14,998 nucleotides of DNA from JBBDIM01 sp040880405 (lineage in GTDB: Bacteria; Planctomycetota; Planctomycetia; Pirellulales; Pirellulaceae). Both the position numbers and the translations under genes were made by a program. The stretch is from the NCBI GenBank assembly GCA_040880405.1, contig JBBDIM010000169.1, forward strand, positions 1 to 14,998, in the 5' to 3' direction. Shown here piece after piece: positions 6,096 to 13,054 of this stretch (position 1 is the stretch's first letter; the number at the start of each line of letters is the position of its first letter). The notes beneath the pieces are model-generated. The model was not told where the DNA came from and did not search any database. It worked only from the letters and a program-made list of their open reading frames with translations.

Positions 6096-6252
6096 AATAA
6101 TAGCGGAAGGGCGCGAGCCCTCCGATGAAGTGCGAGAGGATTTTGTCTTCTCCGAGAAGACCCGGACGCCGTCTTGGGTTCCACGATGTGGCGTTGCCAT
6201 GGGAAGAATTACACGCCAAAGATCGGAGGGCTCGCGCCCTTCCGCTTTTATT
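6096..6252. repeat. 157-base element with 31-base terminal inverted repeats
   Basis: The arms 6102-6126 and 6222-6246 are exact reverse complements over 25 bases. With one mismatch they extend to 31 bases (6096-6126 and 6222-6252). Each arm also contains its own stem AGGGC-gcga-GCCCT, so it is REP-like. The 95-base centre contains a further palindrome, GTCTTCTC-c-GAGAAGAC. The element fills the gap between glnB and the receiver-like gene. No flanking target duplication is evident. It could act as a terminator-like barrier, a BIME, or a MITE-like relic. Confidence 0.8.
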
Positions 6253-6275
6253 TTTGATTTCGACGAGAGATCCCG

Positions 6276-6635
6276 ATGTCTGTTATTTACTTCACTTCCG
6301 ATTTGATGGCGACCAGCAAAATCTCCGGGGCCGCAACGTCCACCGGGATCGACTTGAAGATCGCTCCTAACGCAAATGTCTGCCAGGTATTGCTCAACGA
6401 GGACGCGGAAGGCCTCCTGGTCGATCTAAACCAACAAGCAGCGATCGCTTGCGAGCTGATCCGCTTGGCGCGATCGCTCGACGAGGACCTGCCGATCATC
6501 GCCCACGGTCCGCATGTCCAGGAAGGAACACTGCAATCGGCCCTCGATGCCGGGGCGACGCACGTGGTGACCAACGGGCAACTCCACCGCGACACGGCCG
6601 CCGTCTTGGCGGCCTGCCAAAAGCCCGCGGGCTAA
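6276..6635 (+). CDS. degenerate response-regulator receiver-like protein
   Basis: A 119-residue single-domain protein whose secondary-structure pattern resembles a CheY-type receiver. It starts with a hydrophobic strand MSVIYFTSD, then GIDLKIA. LLVDL places Asp50 at the phospho-acceptor position, and LPIIAHGPHVQEGTLQSALDAGATHVVTN resembles the strand4-helix4-strand5 region (usually ALxAGAxxYLxKP). The N-terminal acidic pair that binds magnesium is reduced to one Asp (Asp9). The conserved Thr/Ser is replaced by Ala-His, and the Lys after strand 5 is missing (VTNG). Normal phosphotransfer is therefore doubtful, and it may be a protein-interaction module. The ATG at 6276 is preceded by GAGAGA. 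It has no histidine kinase neighbour and no DNA-binding domain. Family identity is an inference from pattern. Confidence 0.6.
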   Translation: MSVIYFTSDLMATSKISGAATSTGIDLKIAPNANVCQVLLNEDAEGLLVDLNQQAAIACELIRLARSLDEDLPIIAHGPHVQEGTLQSALDAGATHVVTNGQLHRDTAAVLAACQKPAG

Positions 6636-6668
6636 CGCTGGGCTGTCAAAAATTCCGGAGTCGGGAGT

Positions 6669-6755
6669 TAAATAGGGGTCAGGAGTCTTTTCAGAAACAA
6701 GAAATCGCAGCGCTGCCTCCCAGCGATGAAGAAAAGAGTCCTGACCCCTTTTTAA
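6669..6755. repeat. REP-like inverted pair A
   Basis: Unit 1 (6669-6692, core GGGGTCAGGAGTC flanked by A- and T-runs) and unit 2 (6732-6755) are inverted copies matching at about 22 of 24 positions. The ~39-base spacer contains its own hairpin, ATCGC...GCGAT. It lies between the convergent receiver-like and membrane-protein genes, about 35 bases past the former's stop. Because of the A/T-runs flanking a GC-rich core, the folded pair may also act as a transcription terminator. Confidence 0.75.
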
Positions 6756-6793
6756 CGGATTGGGCTATTGGCAGGTACGTTTGCTCGCACCGC

Positions 6794-6882
6794 GTAAAAA
6801 AGGGGTCCGGACTCTTTTTGGCTACGCGGTAACTGGTGCCCACCGCTCCCGTTTCGAAAAAAGACTCCCGACCCCTTTTTTA
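6794..6882. repeat. REP-like inverted pair B, same family as pair A
   Basis: Unit 3 (6794-6819, core GGGGTCCGGACTC, then a T-run) and unit 4 (6857-6882, inverted, core GACTCCCGACCCC) form a second outward pair 39 bases after pair A. The spacer again carries an inner stem, GCGGT...ACCGC. Orientation alternates across all four units (+,-,+,-), as in BIMEs. The T-run after unit 4 could terminate plus-strand transcripts. Confidence 0.75.
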
Positions 6883-6971
6883 CTTCACCCGGCCAGTTAT
6901 TACTGTCGAGACGATCGACCACGCTAGTGGGCCAGTGAGAGGATTAAAATCACCCCTTTGAAAACTGCGGA

Positions 6972-8201
6972 CTAGTCCTCGCGGGGCTCGTCTTGGGTTT
7001 CGCCAGGCGTAGAAGGGGGCGTGGCGGGCTTTTCCTCCGCGGGAGGCGCTTCCGGCGTTTTCTCGACCGTCGGCATTGCGAAGCGGGGCGTGTCGTCATC
7101 CAGGATGATTTCGTCTAACTCCGCCTGATCGACATCGCGCCGCAATAGAAGATAGATACCGGTCATCGCTGTGAAGAAGAAGCCATATAGGAAGGCATCG
7201 ACCAAACGGTACAGCCCATAGACCCAGAGGCTCCAAATCCGTCCTCCGAGGGTCATGGGGTCATCCCCAATCATCGCGAGCAGATCGTAGCCACCGCCCC
7301 ACAAAAGCATCGCCCGGAGCATGTGGACCGCTACTTCTACAAATAACACCATCGCGAACAGCCCCAATGATCCACAGATCATCGAGACAATCAGGTACCA
7401 GGCGTAGTGAAAAGGCCGCTGAGTAACATAGGCGTAGGCCCGGCTCATGGCGTCGAACGCGTCGGACGATTCCGTGGCGATTGCCCCCCACAACAGCGGC
7501 CAGGCCAACATTAGCGGGACCGCTAAAAGCGCAATGACCAAGGCACAAAGTACCGCGATGAAGCCAAAGATCCCGGTCACGATCAACGCAATCTCTCCCA
7601 GGCGATTCACCAGTCCCATCAGCAGGATCGGTACGCAGACCATCGCCACGCCGACCAGTGGGAACCAGGGGGAGACGAAGTAGGCCGGAAACTTGGAGCA
7701 GGCGTGTCTCACCGCACCGTTGAAACCGCAGCGTTCGCGCAAAGTAAATTCGAACGCCGCGATCCGGCAAATCGCCCCGGCGAAAAAGGCCCAAGTGGCA
7801 GTGAAGGCGAGCGCCACAAACAGAAAGAAGGCGACATTACGGAGCCGAAAATCGGCGCGGAAAAGTTGCCGGAAAGGGTAGGTTGTGCGGTTCCAGACCC
7901 CATGCACCGAATGGACCGCTAATCCAACGACATCGTCGGGCCCAATTGTACTGGCATGGGGACGCTCGGCGACGAGGCGCGGAGAATGGATCGGAATCAG
8001 GGCCTGATCAACCACCCGGACTTCGACGGGGCGAAAGACTTGCTGCCCCACCCACCAACTTAAATCGGTGGCCAGGACGCCCGCGTAAGCCAACACCAAC
8101 ACCCGAATATAGAAGGCGATCCCCAAGCTGCGAAACAGCATCAGCCAGGGAAAACACGCTTGCCAGGAGACGCTCCGTAGCGGACCACGTTCCTCCGTCA
8201 T
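6972..8201 (-). CDS. multi-pass membrane protein of unknown function
   Basis: Unrecognised 409-residue integral membrane protein. Hydrophobic segments are seen at about residues 26-48, 120-148, 174-197, 203-240 (probably two passes), 268-295 and 322-354. A soluble loop of ~60 residues (about 55-115) follows the first segment. Between membrane segments lies the polar stretch ESSDAFDAMSRAYAYVTQRP. After the last helix comes a ~55-residue tail, first acidic (DEIILDDD) and then Pro/Glu/Thr-rich, probably cytoplasmic and disordered. The start at 8201 is chosen because GAAGGAG stands 8 bases upstream; an in-frame ATG at 8246 lies in the leader. It has its own promoter (8276-8303). The chaperone cluster lies upstream on the same strand, so read-through from yacG is possible. 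No enzymatic motif or transporter signature is seen. Confidence 0.85.
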   Translation of the reverse strand: MTEERGPLRSVSWQACFPWLMLFRSLGIAFYIRVLVLAYAGVLATDLSWWVGQQVFRPVEVRVVDQALIPIHSPRLVAERPHASTIGPDDVVGLAVHSVHGVWNRTTYPFRQLFRADFRLRNVAFFLFVALAFTATWAFFAGAICRIAAFEFTLRERCGFNGAVRHACSKFPAYFVSPWFPLVGVAMVCVPILLMGLVNRLGEIALIVTGIFGFIAVLCALVIALLAVPLMLAWPLLWGAIATESSDAFDAMSRAYAYVTQRPFHYAWYLIVSMICGSLGLFAMVLFVEVAVHMLRAMLLWGGGYDLLAMIGDDPMTLGGRIWSLWVYGLYRLVDAFLYGFFFTAMTGIYLLLRRDVDQAELDEIILDDDTPRFAMPTVEKTPEAPPAEEKPATPPSTPGETQDEPRED

Positions 8202-8275
8202 GTCGCCATCTCCTTCACAACCAAAACTTCCATCGTGCCCTTCCATGGTGGGCAGGACGATATCAACAAGCCCGG

Positions 8276-8303
8276 ATTATAGAGTGACCCGGGAAATGTT
8301 CAA
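8276..8303 (-). promoter_or_regulatory. sigma70-type promoter of the membrane-protein gene
   Basis: On the minus strand, TTGAAC (8303-8298) and a perfect TATAAT (8281-8276) are separated by 16 bases. The expected start near 8269 gives a leader of about 68 bases before the ATG at 8201. This is the best housekeeping-type promoter in the window. Confidence 0.75.
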
Positions 8304-8340
8304 ACCTCAGTCACTCCAGCAACGCAGCCACCGCAGCAAC

Positions 8341-8571
8341 TCAGTCACCCCAACCATTTCGGCTGTTAGAGCGGTCGTCCGGATCGTCCTCGGAGTCCCC
8401 TTCGCCGGCAAGGTCCTCGATCGCCCCTTCAATATCTTCAGGCAGGCCGTAAGCCTCGTCCAGCCAGAGCCCCAGATCGAGCATCTGGCAGCGCTCGCTA
8501 CAAAACGGAAAGGCCTTGGATTGAGCCGGATCGAACACTTTCCCACATTTCGGGCAGCGTGGCTTTGACAT
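8341..8571 (-). CDS. yacG: DNA gyrase inhibitor / zinc-binding protein YacG
   Basis: A 76-residue zinc-finger protein of the YacG family. In E. coli, YacG binds GyrB and inhibits gyrase. The zinc ligands are Cys6, Cys9, Cys24 and Cys28 (CPKC and FCSERC), followed by the characteristic LDLGLWLDEAYGLP. The tail is acidic and polar (GEGDSEDDPDDRSNS), possibly disordered. The start is the ATG at 8571 with GAGGGA about 6 bases upstream. The reading frame stays open further upstream, but that segment overlaps the zinc-ribbon gene in another frame and is Arg/Pro-rich shadow. It is the last gene of the chaperone cluster, 43 bases after the zinc-ribbon gene. Gyrase inhibition is from family knowledge and not shown here. 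Confidence 0.9.
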   Translation of the reverse strand: MSKPRCPKCGKVFDPAQSKAFPFCSERCQMLDLGLWLDEAYGLPEDIEGAIEDLAGEGDSEDDPDDRSNSRNGWGD

Positions 8572-8614
8572 TAAAATTCCCTCACGTGCCTCGGATGTGG
8601 TGAACGCCCCCGGG

Positions 8615-8932
8615 CTAGGAATCTTTGCCGGAGGCGGGTTTCGATTCTTTCTTCTCGGGCTTGGCCGGTTTGCTCCCCTCGGAGGAACCTTTGTCGGTCG
8701 ATTTGCTTGAGCTCTTCTCCGCCGACTTGGCCCCCTTTTTGTACGAGTCGCTCCGGTAGTCGGTGGTGTAGAATCCCGAACCTTTGAACAAAAGCCCACC
8801 CCCGGTGCTGAACAGTCGGCGGACTTTCTTTTTCTTACATTCGGGGCATTTGGTCAGCGGATCGGCGGTAATGCTTTGGAACTCTTCGAACTTGTGCCCG
8901 CAGGCATCGCACTCGTATTCGTAGGTAGGCAT
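8615..8932 (-). CDS. FmdB-family zinc ribbon protein
   Basis: A 105-residue protein with an N-terminal zinc ribbon of the FmdB/CxxC_CxxC_SSSS type: MPTYEYECDACGHKFEEFQS...KCPECKKKKVRRLF, with Cys8, Cys11, Cys29 and Cys32 as ligands. Next comes the usual GGGLLFKGSGFYTTDYRS segment and then a long Lys/Ser/Glu-rich low-complexity tail, probably disordered. The family is small, widespread and poorly understood; it was first linked to formamidase regulation. It lies 24 bases after grpE and 43 before yacG, so it is almost certainly in the same transcript. Context suggests a stress or protein-quality role, but that is inference. Confidence 0.92.
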   Translation of the reverse strand: MPTYEYECDACGHKFEEFQSITADPLTKCPECKKKKVRRLFSTGGGLLFKGSGFYTTDYRSDSYKKGAKSAEKSSSKSTDKGSSEGSKPAKPEKKESKPASGKDS

Positions 8933-8956
8933 CTTCCGGGAAAACCTTATCTTGGC

Positions 8957-9565
8957 TTAGGATTCCGCTGGTGCGGAGGAGACAATGACCTGGCTCGGCC
9001 GGATCACGCGATCATGCAGCCGATAGCCGACCTGGGTTTGTTGCAGGACGGTGCCGGGGGGGGCATCGGCACTGGGTTGTTGGAGGATCGCCTCGTGATG
9101 ATTCGGATCGAACGGCTGACCCTCGGCTTGAATTACCTCGACACCCCGCCGGGAGATCGCGTCGTGCAACTGCTTCTCCACCATTTTCACCCCCTGGACA
9201 ATCCCGGACGACTGTTCACTTTCCGGCACCGCCTGGATGGCTCGCTGCAAATTGTCGATCACCGGCAGGAGCTCGATCAGCAAGGGGACCGCAGCGTACT
9301 TGAGGTCGTCCTCGCGCTCGCGGCGGGCTCGTTTTCGGTAGTTGTCTAAATCGGCATGGGCGATCAAGACCCGCTTTTCGGCATCGGCCAGTTGTTTCTT
9401 GAGTTGTTCGACTTCAGGCAACTCGCCGGCGGGTTCCTCTTCGCTGAGTTGCTCGCCGAACATGGCGTCAAGCGTGGCGGCATCCTCTTTCGCCGGATTG
9501 GTCTCCGACGGCGAGTCAGCTTTTTGGGGGTCGCTCGAATTCGGATCAGGTGTATCGGCGGTCAT
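8957..9565 (-). CDS. grpE: nucleotide exchange factor GrpE
   Basis: Co-chaperone that releases ADP from DnaK in the cytoplasm. The 202-residue protein has an acidic, disordered N-terminus (residues 1-60) and a long coiled-coil region (EVEQLKKQLADAEKRVLIAHADLDNYRKRARRE). The four-helix-bundle segment PLLIELLPVIDNLQRAI follows, and the C-terminal beta-domain carries GQPFDPNHHEAI and GTVLQQTQVGYRLHDRVIRPSQVIVS, all standard for GrpE. The start at 9565 is preferred because AGGGAGG lies 7 bases upstream. An in-frame ATG at 9589 overlaps the dnaJ stop as ATGA and would add eight residues (MNQQGGPA), so coupled initiation there is a real alternative. Its position directly after dnaJ fits joint supply of the DnaK cycle. 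Confidence 0.96.
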   Translation of the reverse strand: MTADTPDPNSSDPQKADSPSETNPAKEDAATLDAMFGEQLSEEEPAGELPEVEQLKKQLADAEKRVLIAHADLDNYRKRARREREDDLKYAAVPLLIELLPVIDNLQRAIQAVPESEQSSGIVQGVKMVEKQLHDAISRRGVEVIQAEGQPFDPNHHEAILQQPSADAPPGTVLQQTQVGYRLHDRVIRPSQVIVSSAPAES

Positions 9566-9585
9566 CGCAGGGCCTCCCTGTTGGT

Positions 9586-10743
9586 TCATTTTTTCTTCTC
9601 TTCACCCGCGGGGAAGAGATATTCGCGTATCGACTCCAGGAAACTTTTCCGATGAGCACTCACGTTGGTATGCTCCAACTCGGCCAACTCGCGGAGCAGT
9701 TCCTCCTGCCGCGGTTCCAGTTTCTTGGGAATCTCGATATTGGTTTGAATGTATAAATCACCCTCGCCGCGGCCATGCGGATCAGGCATTCCCTTGCCCC
9801 GCAGCTTGAAGACTTCGCCGGAGGCCGCGCCCGGCGGGACGGTCAGGGTCGCCGGTCCGTTGAGCGTGGGAACCTCGATTTCCGCCCCCAACACCGCCTG
9901 GGTGTAGGTGATCGGCATACGGAGAATCAGGTGATCCCCCTCTCGCTCAAACAGCTTGTGCTTGCGAAGCGAAATGTGGCAGTAACAGTCCCCCGCAGGT
10001 CCTCCATCGGGGCTGGGTTGTCCCTCGCCGGTCAGCCGGACGCGCATCCCGTCGTCGACCCCGGCCGGAATGGCGACATCCAAGGTCACTTTCCGCGCGA
10101 TAAACCCGTTGCCACGGCAGTCGGTACAGGGGTCGGAGATGATCGTTCCCTGGCCGCCACACGAGGGGCAACTGGTTTGAACGCGCAAGATGCCAGCCTG
10201 CTGTACCACTTGCCCCAAGCCGCCGCATCGGACGCAGGGCTGAGGCTGGGAACCCTCTTTGGCACCGGAGCCGGAGCAGGTTTCGCAGGCGACACGGCGA
10301 TCGACCGTGAGCTGCTTGTTGATTCCCACGGCCGCCTCTTCCAAGTCCAGCACCACGCGGACTTTGATATCGGCCCCTTTGCGGACGCGGCGGCCGCCGC
10401 GACGTCCACCACCCCCGCGCCCGAACATGTCGCCGAAGATTCCGCCCCCAAAGATATCGCCGAACGCCTCCATAATGTCTTCGACATCACGAAAGTGCGC
10501 TCCGCCTCCGGCGTTTTCGACCCCAGCGTGCCCATATTGGTCGTAGCGGACGCGTTTGTCGGGATCGTTGAGGACTTCATACGCCTCGGCCGCCGCTTTG
10601 AAGCTTTTGACCGCGTCCTCATCCCCGGGGTTGCTATCGGGATGGTATTTGATCGCCAATTTCCGATAGGCGCGCGAAATCTCGGTTTGCGAGGCGGTGC
10701 GGGTTATCCCCAGCGTCTCGTAATAGTCGATTTTGGTGGCCAT
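9586..10743 (-). CDS. dnaJ: chaperone DnaJ (type I Hsp40)
   Basis: A 385-residue co-chaperone that delivers clients to DnaK and stimulates its ATPase. The J-domain (residues 4-70) starts DYYETLGI, with the HPD motif at 34-36. It is followed by a Gly-rich segment (about 78-116: GGGIFGDMFGRGGGGRRGG). The zinc domain has all four repeats: CETCSGSG, CVRCGGLG, CPSCGGQG and CTDCRGNG (Cys153/156, 170/173, 192/195, 206/209). The C-terminal substrate-binding domains include GDCYCHISLRKHKLFEREGDHL and LRGKGMPDPHGRGEGDLY. The ATG at 10743 gives the standard MATKxDYYE start. An in-frame upstream extension is leader sequence and holds a strong hairpin. Its stop overlaps a possible grpE ATG. No dnaK is in the window. 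Confidence 0.97.
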   Translation of the reverse strand: MATKIDYYETLGITRTASQTEISRAYRKLAIKYHPDSNPGDEDAVKSFKAAAEAYEVLNDPDKRVRYDQYGHAGVENAGGGAHFRDVEDIMEAFGDIFGGGIFGDMFGRGGGGRRGGRRVRKGADIKVRVVLDLEEAAVGINKQLTVDRRVACETCSGSGAKEGSQPQPCVRCGGLGQVVQQAGILRVQTSCPSCGGQGTIISDPCTDCRGNGFIARKVTLDVAIPAGVDDGMRVRLTGEGQPSPDGGPAGDCYCHISLRKHKLFEREGDHLILRMPITYTQAVLGAEIEVPTLNGPATLTVPPGAASGEVFKLRGKGMPDPHGRGEGDLYIQTNIEIPKKLEPRQEELLRELAELEHTNVSAHRKSFLESIREYLFPAGEEKKK

Positions 10744-10779
10744 GACATCCACGGTGGTCTGAGTCTGTTCCCGGAAGTC

Positions 10780-10897
10780 AAACGGGCTGCACTCATCTGG
10801 GAGTAGCAGCCCGTTTCTTACTTGCAAACGCGGTGGAAAGGGCAGTTCCCCTTCCTAACCAGGATTGGTATCCACCAATCCCGGTCGCCGCGGCGAC
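10780..10897 (-). promoter_or_regulatory. cluster of hairpins between the second groEL and dnaJ
   Basis: The 170-base gap holds several inverted repeats. AAACGGGCTGC/GCAGCCCGTTT (10780-10790 and 10806-10816) has 11 perfect pairs plus ACTC/GAGT inside. GGAAAGGG-cagtt-CCCCTTCC (10835-10855) has one mismatch. GGATTGGT-atcc-ACCAATCC (10862-10881) is perfect. GTCGCCGCGGCGAC (10884-10897) is a complete palindrome. In the transcript direction the first stem met is the palindrome nearest groEL and the last is the 11-pair stem just before dnaJ. None has a long T-run, so partial attenuation, RNase processing or decay protection is more likely than full termination. Confidence 0.55.
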
Positions 10898-10913
10898 GTT
10901 AGCGAACACGGTG

Positions 10914-12533
10914 TTAGCGAACGCTGCCTTCAACGCTGCGCTTGTCCTTGTCCTCTTGCTCCAGGTTGGTCACCATTGCCTCGGTGGTGAGCAACAACCC
11001 GGCGATGCTCGCGGCATTGCTCAGAGCGGTGCGAACCACTTTGGCCGGATCGATGATGCCCGCCTTGATCATGTCGGTGTACTGACCGGCATGGGCGTCA
11101 TAACCATGATTGAGCGGCTTGCCGAGGACTTCGTCGACCACCACCGAACCGTCAATGCCGCAGTTGTCGGCAATCTGACGCATCGGAGCGGAGAGCGAGC
11201 GAAGGATGATATCGATCCCGATCTTCTCGTCCCCACGCGCGGAACTTCGGGCCTTCTCGACCGCTTCCTTACAGCGAAGTAGGGCAACACCGCCACCAGG
11301 CAGGATCCCTTCTTCCACCGCGGCGCGCGTCGCGTGCAGGGCGTCTTCGACGCGGGCCTTGGTCTGCTTCATCTCGGCTTCGGTCTCGGCACCGACGGAG
11401 ACCACCGCAACGCCACCAGCCAGTTTGGCCAGCCGCTCTTGGTACTTCTCCTTGTCGTATTCGCTATCGGTATCCTCGATCTGCTTCTTGAGCTGAGCGA
11501 TCCGGTGCTCCAAGGCCTTCTTGTCGCCGGCACCCTGGACAATGGTTGTGTTGTCCTTGGTGATGGTGATTTTCTTGGCCTGACCCAACTGACCCAGTTG
11601 GACCTTGTCGAGCGTAATGCCCAGGTCTTCGCTGATCACGGTCCCGCCGGTGAGGATCGCCATGTCGGCCAGCATCGCCTTGCGACGATCACCAAACCCA
11701 GGGGCCTTCACGGCGGCGATGTTCAGCACGCCGCGGAGCTTGTTGACCACCAAGGCGGTCAAGGCTTCTCCGTCGACATCCTCGGCGATGATCAACAGCG
11801 GACGGCCGGAATTGCCCACCTGCTCCAGAACCGGAATCAGTTCGCGGAGGCTGCTGATCTTCTTCTCGAAGAACAGGATGTAGGCGTCTTCCAGTTCAAC
11901 GTCCATCTCGGCCGGACGGTTGATGAAGTAAGGGGAGACGTAGCCCTTGTCGAACTGCATCCCTTCGACGTACTCGACCGTGGTCTCGCGGGTTTTCCCC
12001 TCTTCCACGGTGATGACGCCATCTTGACCAACGCGGTGCAGGGCCTCGGCCAGCAGTTCGCCGATCGTGTGATCGTTGTTGGCGCTGATCGTGCCGACAC
12101 TCGCGACTTCATTCTTGCCTTTGACCGGCTGAGCGATCTCTAGCAGGTAGTTTTCCGCGGCGGTGACCGCCTTGTCGATCCCGCGACGAATCGCGGTCGG
12201 GTTGCTACCAGCGACGATGTTACGAATCCCCTCGCGGAAAATCGCACGAGCCAAAACGGTCGCGGTGGTGGTTCCGTCGCCGGCGACGTCGGAGGTCTTG
12301 CTCGCGACCTCGTTGACCAGCTTGGCCCCCATGTTCTCGAACCGGTCTTCCAGTTCGATCTCTTTGGCGACGGTGACGCCATCCTTAGTGACGGTTGGTC
12401 CGCCGAACGACTTGTTGATGATGACATTGCGGCCGGTCGGCCCCATCGTCACGGCAACAGCGTCGGCTAGCGTGTCGATCCCCTTGAGCATTCTCGCTCG
12501 GGCATGATCTTCGAAAAGCAATTGTTTTGCCAC
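10914..12533 (-). CDS. groEL: chaperonin GroEL, second copy (no GGM tail)
   Basis: A 539-residue Hsp60 subunit. Family landmarks are VTMGPTGRNVIINKSFGGPTVTKDGVTVAKEIELED and DVAGDGTTTATVLA with catalytic Asp86. VEEGKTRETTVEYVEGMQFDKGY, LLIIAEDVDGEALT and APGFGDRRKAMLADMAILTGG are in the apical domain. VEDALHATRAAVEEGILPGGG holds the conserved ATPase Asp, and VVRTALSNAASIAGLLLTTEAMV is near the end. It differs from the first copy in ending NLEQEDKDKRSVEGSVR, with no Gly-Gly-Met repeat, and in having Thr where most GroELs have Lys in GPKGRNV. The start is the GTG at 12533 (reads MAKQLLF), with AAGGA 9 bases upstream. It follows groES by ~110 bases. It may form a specialised or mixed ring using the shared GroES. 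Confidence 0.97.
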   Translation of the reverse strand: MAKQLLFEDHARARMLKGIDTLADAVAVTMGPTGRNVIINKSFGGPTVTKDGVTVAKEIELEDRFENMGAKLVNEVASKTSDVAGDGTTTATVLARAIFREGIRNIVAGSNPTAIRRGIDKAVTAAENYLLEIAQPVKGKNEVASVGTISANNDHTIGELLAEALHRVGQDGVITVEEGKTRETTVEYVEGMQFDKGYVSPYFINRPAEMDVELEDAYILFFEKKISSLRELIPVLEQVGNSGRPLLIIAEDVDGEALTALVVNKLRGVLNIAAVKAPGFGDRRKAMLADMAILTGGTVISEDLGITLDKVQLGQLGQAKKITITKDNTTIVQGAGDKKALEHRIAQLKKQIEDTDSEYDKEKYQERLAKLAGGVAVVSVGAETEAEMKQTKARVEDALHATRAAVEEGILPGGGVALLRCKEAVEKARSSARGDEKIGIDIILRSLSAPMRQIADNCGIDGSVVVDEVLGKPLNHGYDAHAGQYTDMIKAGIIDPAKVVRTALSNAASIAGLLLTTEAMVTNLEQEDKDKRSVEGSVR

Positions 12534-12589
12534 GCTTCGAAATCCTTATATAGAAACTTTGTTTGGACATTGACGGAAACGGAACACCA

Positions 12590-12617
12590 CGGCAACCACC
12601 GATGTGGCCGGTTGCCG
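12590..12617 (-). promoter_or_regulatory. hairpin in the groES-groEL gap
   Basis: CGGCAACC (12590-12597) pairs perfectly with GGTTGCCG (12610-12617) around a 12-base loop. It sits between the groES stop and the second groEL. Downstream, a TATATA at about 12547-12552 (minus strand, just before the AAGGA site) could be a -10 element, but its -35 (CGTCAA, 17 bases away) is poor, so an internal promoter is unproven. Confidence 0.45.
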
Positions 12618-12628
12618 GGGGTTGCCTC

Positions 12629-12657
12629 ATCGTTGACGACGCCTAATCGTTGACGAC
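12629..12657. repeat. short tandem duplication spanning the groES stop codon
   Basis: On the minus strand, GTCGTCAACGATTAGGC at the end of groES is followed at once by GTCGTCAACGATGAGGC, a 17-base period with one difference. The stop codon TAG is therefore echoed by GATGAGG in the second copy. The period is not a multiple of three. Confidence 0.6.
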
Positions 12658-12948
12658 TTTGGCTAGGACTTCACCTTCACGCAGGATCTTGTAGTCCCCG
12701 CCATCGATCTCGATATCGCTTCCGCTGTATTTGCCGTAGATCACTTCATCGCCGACCACGACCGACAGATCGGCCCGAGCACCACTTTCCAGCAGTTTGC
12801 CGGGACCGACAGCCAATACGGTACCGCGTTGTGGCTTTTCTTGTGCCGAGTCAGGCAGCACGATCCCACCGGCGGTGGTCTCTTCCGCTTCGAGCGGCTG
12901 CACGACAATCCGATCGTCCAAAGTGCGAATCTTCAGCTTCTTTGCCAT
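12643..12948 (-). CDS. groES: co-chaperonin GroES
   Basis: A 101-residue Hsp10 that forms the seven-subunit lid of the GroEL chamber. The mobile loop EEETTAGGIVLPDSAQEKPQRG-like segment (here AEETTAGGIVLPDSAQEKPQRG) carries the GIVL contact for GroEL. GTVLAVGPGK, GDEVIYGKYSGSDIEIDGGDYKILREGEVLAKV and the length are standard. The start is the ATG at 12948, with AAGGA 8 bases upstream; the open frame further upstream is leader. It lies between two groEL genes, about 124 bases after the first and about 110 before the second. Being the only GroES in view, it probably serves both GroELs. Confidence 0.97.
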   Translation of the reverse strand: MAKKLKIRTLDDRIVVQPLEAEETTAGGIVLPDSAQEKPQRGTVLAVGPGKLLESGARADLSVVVGDEVIYGKYSGSDIEIDGGDYKILREGEVLAKVVND

Positions 12949-13025
12949 GGGGTTATTCCTTGCTTTTTTATTCGTGAATGATTTGTGAGTTGTTTTTATG
13001 TGGTTGCGATCGCTTGAGTCAGTCA

Positions 13026-13054
13026 GGGGGGACTGGTGTTTGCCTGTCACCCCC
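13026..13054 (-). promoter_or_regulatory. hairpin in the groEL-groES gap
   Basis: GGGGG-GAC (13026-13033) pairs with GTC-a-CCCCC (13046-13054), 8 pairs with one bulged A and a 12-base loop. It starts about 18 bases after the first groEL stop in the transcript. No T-run follows directly; an A-rich stretch leads to groES. It could protect the groEL mRNA 3' end or reduce read-through. Confidence 0.5.

Noticed and set aside
1973..6882. CRISPR array
   Set aside because: The repeats alternate in orientation, are few, and lack regular spacers and cas genes; they are REP-like pairs.
9775..10806. 343-residue open frame on the plus strand opposite dnaJ
   Set aside because: It is a long antisense frame caused by G+C-rich codon bias in dnaJ, with no domain and no ribosome binding site; dnaJ is unmistakable on the other strand.
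11334..12143. 269-residue plus-strand frame opposite the second groEL
   Set aside because: It is an antisense shadow, as all GroEL family motifs are in the minus-strand frame.
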